Assembly: GCF_002886255.1 (NCBI RefSeq)
Contig: NZ_KZ614149.1
Location: 62,001-126,000, forward strand
DNA from: Alteribacillus bidgolensis
GTDB taxonomy: Bacteria > Bacillota > Bacilli > Bacillales > Marinococcaceae
Length of the DNA stretch: 64,000 nucleotides
Reading direction: 5' to 3'
Positions 34,954-43,115 of the stretch are shown here, piece by piece (positions within the stretch are counted from its first letter, which is position 1; every line of letters starts with the position of its first letter). The notes below the pieces were generated by a model that saw nothing but the letters and a program-made list of their open reading frames with translations, was not told where the DNA came from and made no database searches. The position numbers were made by a program, and so were the translations under genes.

Positions 34954-34990
34954 AAAAAAAGCCGCTCTTCCTTTATTTGAGCGGCTTTTA
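34954..34990 (+). terminator. Terminator after glutamate dehydrogenase
   Basis: AAAAGCCGCTC/GAGCGGCTTTT, perfect 11-bp stem, bidirectional with yfhF. Confidence 0.85.
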
Positions 34991-35044
34991 TCATCAAATG
35001 AATCATCTTGTCGGGCTGCATCACATCTCTAATTGAATCTATCT

Positions 35045-35947
35045 TTATTTTAGTAAATCTTCAAGAGTATCTTCTAAATACGGAAATGCAAAAGAATATC
35101 CCCAAGTTAGTGGCTGTTCAGGAATCACTTTTTGTCCTTCTAGTATGAGGATGCTCATCTCACCAAGCAAACTTTTTACAGCAAATGATGGTGCGGGGAT
35201 CCAATGAGGTCTATTCATCCGTTTTGCTAATTTTTGACCAAAATGTTTCATCTGTTCTGGGTGAGGAGATGTAACGTTCATTGGTCCGCTTGCTTTATTA
35301 TGTTCTATAGCAAAAACAATCATTTCAACCACATCCTTTAAATGTACCCATGAATACCATTGGTCTCCTGAACCAATCGATCCGCCAGTAAAAAATGAGT
35401 AAGGAAGCATCATTTTAGGAAGTGCTCCTTCTTTATCGTCTAGTATAAGTCCAAATCTTGCGTAAACCGTTCTTATCCCAAAGTCCTCTGCTCTTGAAGC
35501 CTCGTACTCCCATTTTTCACAAACATCCTGCAGAAAGTTACGGCCTTCTGGACCACTCTTTTCTGTAAATACTTCTGTTTTAGAAATACCATAGTATCCA
35601 ACAGCCGAGGCATTAATTAAAACGTTTGGCTTTATTTCAAGTGCTTGTATGATGTGTATGACTTCACGAGTCGCATCTATGCGGCTGTTACGTATTAATT
35701 TTTTTTGGGTTTTTGTCCAGCGGCTGCTTATCGATGCTCCCGCTAAATTAACGATGGCGTCTAAAGGAGGTAGATGATTTTCAGGAGCACTTTTTTCATG
35801 AAGCCATTCAACAAATGTAATGTTTTCTTTGTTTTGTTTGTTCTTACTGTTTCTTGTTAAGATGTAAACATGATGACCATTTTTCGTAAGATATCCAGTT
35901 AAAGCGGAACCGACCATTCCAGTACCGCCTGTTACAGCAATATTCAA
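35045..35947 (-). CDS. yfhF: TIGR01777-family NAD-dependent epimerase, YfhF-like
   Basis: 300 residues from TTG 35947, 6 bp after GGAGGG; the longer frame to 35968 would include the RBS. NAD motif IAVTGGTGMVGSALTGYL at the start, LVNLAGASISSRWT near 75-88, a YYGISKTEVFTE segment and a late C-terminal domain with PEQPLTWGYSFAFPYLEDTL. It is an extended short-chain dehydrogenase of unknown substrate. It is divergent from recX, as in B. subtilis. Confidence 0.88.
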   Translation of the reverse strand: MNIAVTGGTGMVGSALTGYLTKNGHHVYILTRNSKNKQNKENITFVEWLHEKSAPENHLPPLDAIVNLAGASISSRWTKTQKKLIRNSRIDATREVIHIIQALEIKPNVLINASAVGYYGISKTEVFTEKSGPEGRNFLQDVCEKWEYEASRAEDFGIRTVYARFGLILDDKEGALPKMMLPYSFFTGGSIGSGDQWYSWVHLKDVVEMIVFAIEHNKASGPMNVTSPHPEQMKHFGQKLAKRMNRPHWIPAPSFAVKSLLGEMSILILEGQKVIPEQPLTWGYSFAFPYLEDTLEDLLK

Positions 35948-35990
35948 TACATTCCCTCCTTTGTGCACTGTTAAAAAAGTATAAGTTTTT

Positions 35991-36241
35991 ATTGATAAAT
36001 GGTATAAGTAAACGTACGGTATTTAAACTTACAGGATGTACTAATGCCGCCGTTACCACAGGACGTATACATGGACTTACACGGGATGTGTTGACTTCTG
36101 CACCCGGAACAGAACGTTTGCGAACGTAGCAGGAGTCCTTAGATAACACCACGTCAGATGTGTGTTGTGTTATTAGTAGATGATCTTTTGCCTTTTTCTA
36201 GGCAGTTTCCTTGTATATGGCGACAAGCCGGGCTTTTCTTA
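35991..36241 (+). repeat. Diverged enlarged repeat between yfhF and recX
   Basis: Includes GGTATAAGTAAACGTACGG, TACAGGATGTACTAATGCCG, CCGTTACCACAGGACGTATA and a final GGCGACAAGCCGGGCTTTTC. It has the ends of the dispersed repeat and the extra CACAGGACGT core also seen at 33140. The rest of this 370-bp gap shows no gene. Confidence 0.5.
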
Positions 36242-36317
36242 TTTTCTATAATACCTTTACCCTATATAAATAAAGTATAATCTCATATATTTCAGCTGAG
36301 TAACGAAGGGGAAACCA

Positions 36318-37154
36318 ATGAAAATATCAAAGATAACTACTCAAAAAAATAGAAATGACCGTTTTAATATTTTTACCAATGAAAATGGTTATGAAGAATA
36401 CGCGTTTAGTGTTGATGAAAATGTACTTGTGAAGTTTCAATTGAAAAAGGGAAGTATTATAACTAAATCTGAAAAAGCTGAGATTTTGCAAGCAGACCAA
36501 CAAAGGAAAGCCTTTAACGATGCAATTTATTACCTCACTCATTCGATGAGAACGGAATACCAAATAAAACAGTACCTTATAAAAAAAGAATATAACGTAG
36601 GCGTCATTGAAGAGGCAATTAGAAAAATGAAAGAGTATCATTATATAGATGATGAAGAATTTGCCATGGCCTTTGTTCGGACAAAAATAAAAACAACTGA
36701 TAAAGGTCCATCTATAATAAAGGAAGAACTTTTTCAGAAAGGTATTTCTTCTGAAACAGCCGAAAAGGCGCTTCTTCAATTTACTTTCCAAGCTCAACTT
36801 GAAGCTGCTCAAACATTTCTTCAAAAGAAAGGGAAACAAAAACAAAATGAATCTGCTTCAAATATGAAAAAACGTCTTCTTAATCGTTTGATTCAAAAAG
36901 GGTATTCCTTAGAAACAGCATTACAAGCTTGGGAAAACGAACATCTAGAAGTTTCTCAAGAAGAAGAGCTTAAAGCTTTATGGATGCAAGGAGAAAAAGC
37001 AAAGAAAAAGTTGAAAAACAAGCATACCGGTAAAAATTTGGAGTTGAAAATCAAAGAATTTTTGTACCGTAAAGGTTTTCCGATACATTTAATTGATAAC
37101 TACTTACAAGAAACAGATTTATTGGAGGATGAAAATGGTGGAAAAAAGATATAG
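36318..37154 (+). CDS. recX: Recombination regulator RecX
   Basis: 278 residues, helical repeats of the RecX fold: AFNDAIYYLTHSMRTEYQIKQYL, MKEYHYIDDEEFAMAFVRTK and similar repeats to the end. RecX modulates RecA filaments. The length matches the long Bacillus RecX (264 residues) rather than the short E. coli form. AAGGGG before the ATG. It overlaps yfhH by 20 bp. Confidence 0.93.
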   Translation: MKISKITTQKNRNDRFNIFTNENGYEEYAFSVDENVLVKFQLKKGSIITKSEKAEILQADQQRKAFNDAIYYLTHSMRTEYQIKQYLIKKEYNVGVIEEAIRKMKEYHYIDDEEFAMAFVRTKIKTTDKGPSIIKEELFQKGISSETAEKALLQFTFQAQLEAAQTFLQKKGKQKQNESASNMKKRLLNRLIQKGYSLETALQAWENEHLEVSQEEELKALWMQGEKAKKKLKNKHTGKNLELKIKEFLYRKGFPIHLIDNYLQETDLLEDENGGKKI

Positions 37155-37443
37155 TCAAATGAACGAAAAAGAATTAAGAGATGAAATAGCACATTTAAAC
37201 GAAAAAGCAAAAAAAGCAGAGCAAATGGGAATGGTAAATGAATTTGCTGTCTTGGAGAGAAAACGAGTGATGGCAGAAGCTTATTTAATAGACCCCGACG
37301 ATTTTATGACGGGGCAGCGTTATGCTATAAAGCAGGAAGGCGGCACTTTTTTCATCAAGTATTTTAATGGAGTATTTGCATGGGGATATCGGAATGGATC
37401 TGAAGAGCTTGAAGCACTACCTATTTCTTTATTAGAAGATTAA
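37135..37443 (+). CDS. yfhH: YfhH-family protein
   Basis: 102 residues from ATG 37135, behind GGAGG with 6-bp spacing; the ATG at 37129 is too close. N-terminal charged helices (MNEKELRDEIAHLNEKAKKA) then a beta-rich part with DPDDFMTGQRYAIKQEGGTF and YFNGVFAWGYR. It matches YfhH in size and position after recX; its function is unknown. It overlaps recX, suggesting translational coupling. Confidence 0.88.
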   Translation: MVEKRYSQMNEKELRDEIAHLNEKAKKAEQMGMVNEFAVLERKRVMAEAYLIDPDDFMTGQRYAIKQEGGTFFIKYFNGVFAWGYRNGSEELEALPISLLED

Positions 37444-37458
37444 TCAAGGGGCAATAAA

Positions 37459-37725
37459 GTGGAAGACCTATTTCAACGGCTAACAAAAAAGTTATTAGAT
37501 AACAATTCAAATTTATCAGCGGGACAAGCTAGAACTTGGATTGAACGTCTTTGGGAAGATTTTGAAGTGATAAGAGCAAAATCTGGCAGGCAGTATGAAG
37601 GAAGTGCCGTAACAGAAACAATAGTTACAAAATGGATTGAACAATACGGGGCTCACTCACACAAGTATGAAGCGACAAATATGAAATTTAACAAACTAAA
37701 TAAAGAAGATCATTTCAAGCATTAA
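37459..37725 (+). CDS. yfhJ: YfhJ-family protein (WVELL domain)
   Basis: 88 residues from GTG 37459, preceded by AAGGGGC. The block LSAGQARTWIERLWEDFEVI, followed by RQYEGSAVTETIVTKWIEQYG, matches the YfhJ or WVELL family. Function unknown. Third gene of the recX-yfhH-yfhJ operon. Confidence 0.85.
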   Translation: MEDLFQRLTKKLLDNNSNLSAGQARTWIERLWEDFEVIRAKSGRQYEGSAVTETIVTKWIEQYGAHSHKYEATNMKFNKLNKEDHFKH

Positions 37726-37727
37726 AA

Positions 37728-37765
37728 AAGGGAAAATACTATTTTACTTAAATAGCTTTTCCCCT
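37728..37765. terminator. Bidirectional terminator between yfhJ and yfhP
   Basis: AAAGGGAAAA-t-ACTATTT pairs with AAATAG-c-TTTTCCCC. T tracts suit both strands; the yfhP stop codon lies inside it. Confidence 0.7.
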
Positions 37766-38733
37766 TGCTTTAATTTTTTTTCTAACGTTTCGTCACTGTA
37801 AATCCAGCCTGTGTAGGAGGTATAGATACTTAAATCCTTTTTTAGCCGTACAACAGCAACAAAAGGATAATAGCCTTTACTTCGATAACGAAGGTCAATA
37901 AATTTGACTTCCCAGCCATTATCTATTTCGGTTACTATCCAACGGTAAGTGGGTGAAAAAGAAAGGAAAGCTTCCAGGTTCCGATCGTTACGCGCTGCGT
38001 TAATAATCTTATCGTCAGGAATGGGTTCAAATGGATAACTTTCAAAGTATTGAAGTTTCCCGTTTCGAGATTCCGTTACATGGAGCCGTTCTTTTGTTCG
38101 AATGACCAAGTGCCACTTATTCCAGTTAAAAGTTGGGGAAATGAAAAAATGAGTAGCTCCTGGATGGAACTGGGCTGCACGTTTAAGTACTTTATTGCGT
38201 GCCATAAACCTCCACACATAATAAAGAAACAGGCAAAAGTATAGCAATAGAAACGTTATTCCCGGCGGTGCCCCGTAACGCCATAGGATAAACCCAAAAA
38301 TATGAACTAGAAAGATCAACGGATCGAATATATTAATAACGCCTAATGCAATCCAGCGTCTAGTAAACGGTGATAATGCCTGGGTTCCATAAGCATTAAA
38401 AATATCAACAAATACATGTAGAAAAACGGCGATAAAAGTCCATATCCACAAATGGAAGAAGGAGATTTCAGGAGAAACGGCATAAACACTTCCGGATACA
38501 ATTAGCGGCCACAGGAGGACGGCTGGAATCGAATGAGTCGGCCCGCGATGATATTTAATGTAAACTGCATTGTTTCTTAGCTTAAGTATGGTATCAAAGT
38601 CGGGTGCTTGTGAACCGATAATCGTTGCAGCCATTACCGTCTGAAAGGCCGCAGGATTTTCAGCCACTATGGGGTCGAGAACAGCTAGACCTCCAAGCCC
38701 GATACCCATCACTGCATGTGTTGCGGTATCCAT
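37744..38733 (-). CDS. yfhP: YfhP-type inner-membrane metal-dependent hydrolase (YdjM family)
   Basis: 329 residues from the third codon of the longest frame, since GGAGG is 9 bp before that ATG. Family signature: MDTATHAVMGIGLGG, GSQAPDFDTI, KYHRGPTHSI and FLHVFVDIFNAYGTQAL, giving the histidine-aspartate metal site. Four or more membrane segments lie in the N-terminal 180 residues, then a soluble C-terminal domain. The substrate is unknown. Position matches B. subtilis. Confidence 0.88.
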   Translation of the reverse strand: MDTATHAVMGIGLGGLAVLDPIVAENPAAFQTVMAATIIGSQAPDFDTILKLRNNAVYIKYHRGPTHSIPAVLLWPLIVSGSVYAVSPEISFFHLWIWTFIAVFLHVFVDIFNAYGTQALSPFTRRWIALGVINIFDPLIFLVHIFGFILWRYGAPPGITFLLLYFCLFLYYVWRFMARNKVLKRAAQFHPGATHFFISPTFNWNKWHLVIRTKERLHVTESRNGKLQYFESYPFEPIPDDKIINAARNDRNLEAFLSFSPTYRWIVTEIDNGWEVKFIDLRYRSKGYYPFVAVVRLKKDLSIYTSYTGWIYSDETLEKKLKQGEKLFK

Positions 38734-38832
38734 TGCCATAGTCCTCCTCTCTCTTATGTAGAAATCGTTCGTTAGGCAGACCTTATTTTAGTTATACCCT
38801 ATTATAAGGGTTGTAAAAAGGGGTTGAGATGA

Positions 38833-39159
38833 ATGGATGAAAATCTTCATATTTTTATGGAATATAAAATAATACCCGAGGAAGAACAGAATTACACTAG
38901 AATTATGGAAGAGATAGCTGAAGTACTTCCAAATTATGAAGTTGAAAACTTCCAGTGGTTTTCCGCTGCTGACCAACAAGGTTTATTTGTCGAAATGTTT
39001 GAAGTTCCGACACTGTCTCACTATCATACCTTAAGAAAGTGGCGCTGTTCAAAGGATCATCATATATTTGGAAAATTAGATGATTGTGTAGAAGGCGGAA
39101 TCAAGAAAATACATTGCTGGGCTTTCAAAGCGAAAACAGACCAGCTTAAATTACGTTAA
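38833..39159 (+). CDS. Conserved-looking hypothetical protein before mutY
   Basis: 108 residues. Starts MDENLHIFMEYKIIPEEEQN and contains FQWFSAADQQGLFVEMFEV, VPTLSHYHTLRKWR and KKIHCWAFKAK, looking like a small alpha-beta (ferredoxin-like) fold. I do not recognise a named family. AAGGGG precedes the ATG and mutY begins 12 bp downstream, so the two are probably co-transcribed. Confidence 0.65.
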   Translation: MDENLHIFMEYKIIPEEEQNYTRIMEEIAEVLPNYEVENFQWFSAADQQGLFVEMFEVPTLSHYHTLRKWRCSKDHHIFGKLDDCVEGGIKKIHCWAFKAKTDQLKLR

Positions 39160-39171
39160 TGGAGGGACATC

Positions 39172-40281
39172 ATGGAGCCGCATCTTCAGAAAATAGATAT
39201 AAAGGAATTTCAACATGATTTAATAGACTGGTATAACCACCATAAGCGGGAGCTTCCGTGGAGGAAAAATCAGGACCCCTACCGTGTTTGGGTGTCTGAG
39301 ATTATGCTGCAGCAGACCAAAGTAGATACAGTCATTCCGTATTTTAATCGGTTTATGGAATGGTTCCCTACACCAGAAGCGTTAGCAGAAGCCAAGGAAG
39401 AGAAGGTAATGAAAGCTTGGGAAGGGTTAGGATATTATTCAAGAGTTCGTAATTTGCAAACAGCCGTAAAAGAAGTAGTCGAAGAATACGGAGGTAACGT
39501 TCCTTCTTCTAAAAAAGAGTTTTCGTCTTTAAAAGGTGTAGGTCCTTATACGGCTGGTGCTGTGTTAAGTATAGCTTATGAAAAGCCTGAGCCAGCAGTA
39601 GACGGGAACGTCATGAGAGTTTTTTCGAGAATTCTTCTTATAAAAGAAGACATCGGCAAAGCAAAAACACGAAGGTTGTTTGAATCCTTTATTCCTAAAT
39701 TCTTAGAAGGTGTTAAACCATCTGAATTTAACCAAGCGCTCATGGAGCTAGGAGCTTTAGTTTGCACACCCAAGTCACCTGGATGCTTACTATGTCCAGT
39801 ACAAAAACACTGTGCTGCAAGGGCAGAAGGTATTCAAGATGAACTGCCTGTCAAAGAAAAAAAGAAAGCACCAGCAGCAAAAGAAATGGCAGCGGTTGTA
39901 TTGAAAAATAAAAAAAGCCAGACCTTATTTCATCAACGTGGAGAAAAAGGTTTATTAGCTCGTTTATGGGAATATCCAAATGTAGAGGTCCCTGCTGGTG
40001 TTTCTCCAGAGGAAACAGTACAGACATATTTGAAAGAAAGCTTCGGTATAGAAGCTGACATAGGACCGAAAGTACAAAAAGTACAGCATGTATTTTCGCA
40101 CTTGGTTTGGAACATCACTGTGTATGAAGCTGTAGTATTAGAATTTCCTGAGAACATACAAGATTGTAAGTGGCTTGATCCATTAGAAACAGAAGGGCTT
40201 GCCTTTCCAGTTTCTCATCAAAAAATATTAAAAGCACAAAAAGAAAGAGGGAATCAATATGGAGCTGGATTTAAAAAATAA
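39172..40281 (+). CDS. mutY: A/G-specific adenine glycosylase
   Basis: 369 residues. Excises adenine mispaired with 8-oxoguanine. WVSEIMLQQTKVDTVIPYF holds the catalytic Glu, LKGVGPYTAGAVLSIAY is the helix-hairpin-helix, AVDGNVMRVFSR carries the catalytic Asp, and CTPKSPGCLLCPVQKHC is the [4Fe-4S] C-X6-C-X2-C-X5-C cluster. The last 130 residues form the NUDIX-like recognition domain. It overlaps the next SDR gene by 23 bp. Confidence 0.96.
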   Translation: MEPHLQKIDIKEFQHDLIDWYNHHKRELPWRKNQDPYRVWVSEIMLQQTKVDTVIPYFNRFMEWFPTPEALAEAKEEKVMKAWEGLGYYSRVRNLQTAVKEVVEEYGGNVPSSKKEFSSLKGVGPYTAGAVLSIAYEKPEPAVDGNVMRVFSRILLIKEDIGKAKTRRLFESFIPKFLEGVKPSEFNQALMELGALVCTPKSPGCLLCPVQKHCAARAEGIQDELPVKEKKKAPAAKEMAAVVLKNKKSQTLFHQRGEKGLLARLWEYPNVEVPAGVSPEETVQTYLKESFGIEADIGPKVQKVQHVFSHLVWNITVYEAVVLEFPENIQDCKWLDPLETEGLAFPVSHQKILKAQKERGNQYGAGFKK

Positions 40282-41017
40282 GAAAGTTCTAGTTACTGGC
40301 GGATCGAAAGGCATCGGTAAAGGTATTGCTGCTTCTTTTATTCAAGAAGGAGCAATCGTAGGTATTGTGGCCCGTTCGAAAGAAGGGTTAAAAAGGGTAA
40401 AGGATAATTTAAAGAATGTTTATACGATAAAAGCTGATTTACTGTATGAAAAGGAGAGAAAAAGAGCGTTTAAAGAATTTGTAGATAAATTTTCAGTGGT
40501 AGACATTCTTGTTAACAATGTAGGGGGAAGCAGTGGGGGGAAAGTTGAAGATACAACTATGGCAGATTTTGAAAAAGCAATGAATTTAAACTACTTTTCT
40601 GCTGTACATTTTAGCAAGATGGCTTTTTCAGTTATGAAAGAAAACCAGTCAGGAAGTATCGTTAATATTTCTTCTATATTTGGAAGAGAATCAGGTGGAA
40701 AACCTACATATAATAATTCTAAGGCTGCATTAATTAGTTTTACGAAAGCATTTGCTGACGAAGCTATTAAAGAAGGAATAAGAGTGAACTCTGTAGCTCC
40801 AGGTGCCATTCTGCATCCTAGCGGCAATTGGCAGAAACGTCTCGAGGATAACCCAAAAAAGATTAATGAATTTGTTCAAAGGGAAATTCCAGCTGGCCGG
40901 TTTGGGACAGTAGAAGAAGTAGCTAATGTCGTAACATTTCTTGCATCAGACAAAGCTTCATGGGTAACAGGAGCAAGTGTAAACGTAGACGGCGGCCAAT
41001 CTAAGATGAATATGTAG
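40259..41017 (+). CDS. Short-chain dehydrogenase/reductase (3-oxoacyl-ACP reductase-like)
   Basis: 252 residues, classical SDR: VTGGSKGIGKGIA cofactor motif (residues 12-24), NNVGGSSGG, the Ser of NISSIFG, and YNNSK with catalytic Tyr and Lys near 152-156. C-terminal SWVTGASVNVDGG is standard. The substrate is unknown. It sits where B. subtilis has fabL, but the real FabL homologue is at 44799, so this is an extra SDR inserted or duplicated next to mutY. Confidence 0.85.
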   Translation: MELDLKNKKVLVTGGSKGIGKGIAASFIQEGAIVGIVARSKEGLKRVKDNLKNVYTIKADLLYEKERKRAFKEFVDKFSVVDILVNNVGGSSGGKVEDTTMADFEKAMNLNYFSAVHFSKMAFSVMKENQSGSIVNISSIFGRESGGKPTYNNSKAALISFTKAFADEAIKEGIRVNSVAPGAILHPSGNWQKRLEDNPKKINEFVQREIPAGRFGTVEEVANVVTFLASDKASWVTGASVNVDGGQSKMNM

Positions 41018-41117
41018 AAGAAATATAATTTATTCATACATGTATTTTCCTTATTTGGCAGCACCGCAGATGGTAAAAAAAGAAAAAGGGATGTATAAGG
41101 GCAGCGAAAGCAATCTA

Positions 41118-41480
41118 TTAATGTTTATTGTTTCTCATATTCCTTTTTGGCTCATGGTTTTGCATGTGCAGTTCCTTAATTTGTTTTTTTGTTTCTGGTG
41201 TGCCGAGTTCGTATAACATATCAAAAATTTTATCCATGCCATGCTGGTATTCATGTTGATCCGTTTCTGTCATGGATTCATCAAAATGCCGAAACGAAAA
41301 AAGATTTCGAATTTCCATATCATGGTCTTGTGTTTCATTTAATAGAGTATCCAATTGTTCTAACTCTTCTGGAGTAGCTTCAATTTCGTATTGGATAAGG
41401 GTGCTGTCTGGTATTTTTACTGGGCTTACATCATCCATGCTGATAGGGTTTAAATTTACGTAATATTTTTGTTTACTCAT
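41118..41480 (-). CDS. Small YYV/YELGTP protein, paralogue 1
   Basis: 120 residues. Layout: KYYVNLNPISMDD at the start, a central IQYEIEATPEELEQLDTLL, and the C-terminal DKIFDMLYELGTPETKKQI, then a basic tail. The same order of motifs appears in the protein at 41733, so they are tandem paralogues. AAGGAGG precedes the ATG. The family recurs in Bacillaceae, but I know no function. The extra basic C-terminus (EPKRNMRNNKH) is unique to this copy. Confidence 0.7.
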   Translation of the reverse strand: MSKQKYYVNLNPISMDDVSPVKIPDSTLIQYEIEATPEELEQLDTLLNETQDHDMEIRNLFSFRHFDESMTETDQHEYQHGMDKIFDMLYELGTPETKKQIKELHMQNHEPKRNMRNNKH

Positions 41481-41531
41481 TTTGTGGCCTCCTTATCAGT
41501 TATTTAATATTTTGCGTCTCCTTACATTTTT

Positions 41532-41628
41532 TATACTTTAAGGAAGTTTAAATTTGCTAAAGGATCAAAGTATAAGTAAAACTTAGACTTTCGCCATAAG
41601 GATTTAGCGATAAGCCGAATTTTTTTAA
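41532..41628 (+). repeat. Dispersed intergenic repeat, copy 5
   Basis: TATACTTTAAGGAAGTTTAA, AAGTATAAGTAAAACTTAG, TTTAGCGATAAGCCGAATTT. Nearly full length; the hairpin is diverged. It sits between the tandem paralogues. Confidence 0.8.
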
Positions 41629-41634
41629 TACATT

Positions 41635-41670
41635 AAAAGCCGGTCCTTTTTAGAAAAGACCGGCTTTTTT
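41635..41670 (-). terminator. Terminator of the second YYV/YELGTP gene
   Basis: Perfect 11-bp stem AAAAGCCGGTC/GACCGGCTTTT, T tracts in both directions. Confidence 0.85.
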
Positions 41671-41732
41671 ACAATAGCTGTATTGGTAAAAAATAGAAAA
41701 AACATTGACAAACGGATTTTTTCATTAATGTA

Positions 41733-42053
41733 CTACAAGGAATCAATGCCGAGTTCTTCAAATAATTCTCTTGTTGCTGGCGTTCCAAGCTCATAGATCT
41801 TTTGATAAAGTTCTTTCATTTCTGTTTGCATTTCATTTTTTGCATGATCTGCTTTGGATTCATCATGGACTCGAGCTAATATTTGACCTCCGCTTAGATC
41901 TTCTTTTTGTACAGCATTCATTTTTTTCTCTAATGTTTGTTTTTCTTTTAGAGTGGCATTTATTTCGTATTGAATCGTATTTTCACTCGTTTTGACCTCA
42001 GAAATCCCCATAATAGAGGGTTCTAATTGTACGTAATAGGTATTGCGCTCCAT
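41733..42053 (-). CDS. Small YYV/YELGTP protein, paralogue 2
   Basis: 106 residues, with NTYYVQLEPSIMGISEV, IQYEINATLKEKQTLEKKMN and KELYQKIYELGTPATRELFE in the same order as the protein at 41118. Upstream AGGAGAG. It ends in ELGIDSL without the basic tail. Predicted alpha-beta soluble protein with a helical C-terminus; function unknown. Confidence 0.7.
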   Translation of the reverse strand: MERNTYYVQLEPSIMGISEVKTSENTIQYEINATLKEKQTLEKKMNAVQKEDLSGGQILARVHDESKADHAKNEMQTEMKELYQKIYELGTPATRELFEELGIDSL

Positions 42054-42121
42054 CGAATCTCTCCTTTTTCTTTTTGGAGACGTTATACCCTGTACAGGAA
42101 TAAATTACACTGAAATAAAAA

Positions 42122-43087
42122 TCAACCAATTTGTAATACTATGGTTCCATTAAATGTATTAGCTTCAAGCGCTTTATGAGCCTTTACAGCTTCTTCTAAT
42201 TTGAAGGATGTTGCAAGGTGAGGCTTAAGACTGCCATTTGTCAGAGAATCATTTATTTCAGCAGCTGCATACTGCAGGGCATCGACTGAAGCGGTGAATA
42301 ATAATACACCTAATAAAGACGCATGTTTTTGATTTAGTAAACGCCAAGGAAGCTCAGGTGCGTTATTTTTTGGAGAGCCTATTGCTACTATCCTTCCACC
42401 TGTTTTCAACAGATTAAAATCACTTTCCATGTTTTCACTTAAAGACATATCTAAAATGACATCGACACCTTCATTGTTTGTTGCAGCCAGCACTTTATCT
42501 TCAAGGTTTTCGTTTTTGTAATTAATAACGTGATGAGCTCCTGCTTTCTTCGCTATATTTTCTTTTACCTCCGAGCTGGCTGTGGCAAGTACCGTGGCCC
42601 CAGTTTTAACGGCTAATTGCACTGCTGCGTTTCCAACTGCGCCTGAAGCACCGTAAATCAATACATTTTCTCTTTGTTTCAAATGAGCTCTATTATATAA
42701 AGATAAATGAGCGGTAAGTACTGGAATTCCTAAAGTGGCTCCTTCTTCAAAGCTTATATTATCGGGTAATCGATAGACATAATCAACAGAAGCTGTTACA
42801 AATTCAGCCGCTGTCCCTTTTATGTTTGTCGCCCAAACTCTGTCTCCAATTTCCAAGGATTGAACATTAGACCCAACTTCTGCTACAACTCCCGCTAAAT
42901 CAAAATGGGGAATATGAGGAAAGGACGGAACTTCCCTGATTCCTTTCCGAAAATAAGTATCAACAGGGTTTATTCCGCTTGCTTTTACTTCTACTAATAT
43001 ATCATCTGGTTTTGGTGAAGGTTTTTTCATAGATGTAGTTTCTAACACTTCTGGACCTCCGTATTGATTAAAAACAACAGCTTTCAT
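42122..43087 (-). CDS. Zinc-type alcohol dehydrogenase / quinone oxidoreductase family protein
   Basis: 321 residues, medium-chain dehydrogenase fold. N-terminal MKAVVFNQYGGPEVLE, GINPVDTYFRKG and FDLAGVVAEVG; nucleotide motif LIYGASGAVGNAAVQLA near 149-165. Catalytic zinc ligands are missing, so it is of the zeta-crystallin / NADPH:quinone reductase class. The substrate is unknown. A GGAGG-type site precedes the ATG. The gene is not part of the B. subtilis order of this region. Confidence 0.85.
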   Translation of the reverse strand: MKAVVFNQYGGPEVLETTSMKKPSPKPDDILVEVKASGINPVDTYFRKGIREVPSFPHIPHFDLAGVVAEVGSNVQSLEIGDRVWATNIKGTAAEFVTASVDYVYRLPDNISFEEGATLGIPVLTAHLSLYNRAHLKQRENVLIYGASGAVGNAAVQLAVKTGATVLATASSEVKENIAKKAGAHHVINYKNENLEDKVLAATNNEGVDVILDMSLSENMESDFNLLKTGGRIVAIGSPKNNAPELPWRLLNQKHASLLGVLLFTASVDALQYAAAEINDSLTNGSLKPHLATSFKLEEAVKAHKALEANTFNGTIVLQIG

Positions 43088-43115
43088 TGTTTCAGCCTCC
43101 TTAGTAAATATAATC

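Noticed and set aside
36327..36845. 172-codon reverse frame inside recX
   Set aside because: Shadow of recX codon bias, Phe/Tyr-rich, no RBS.
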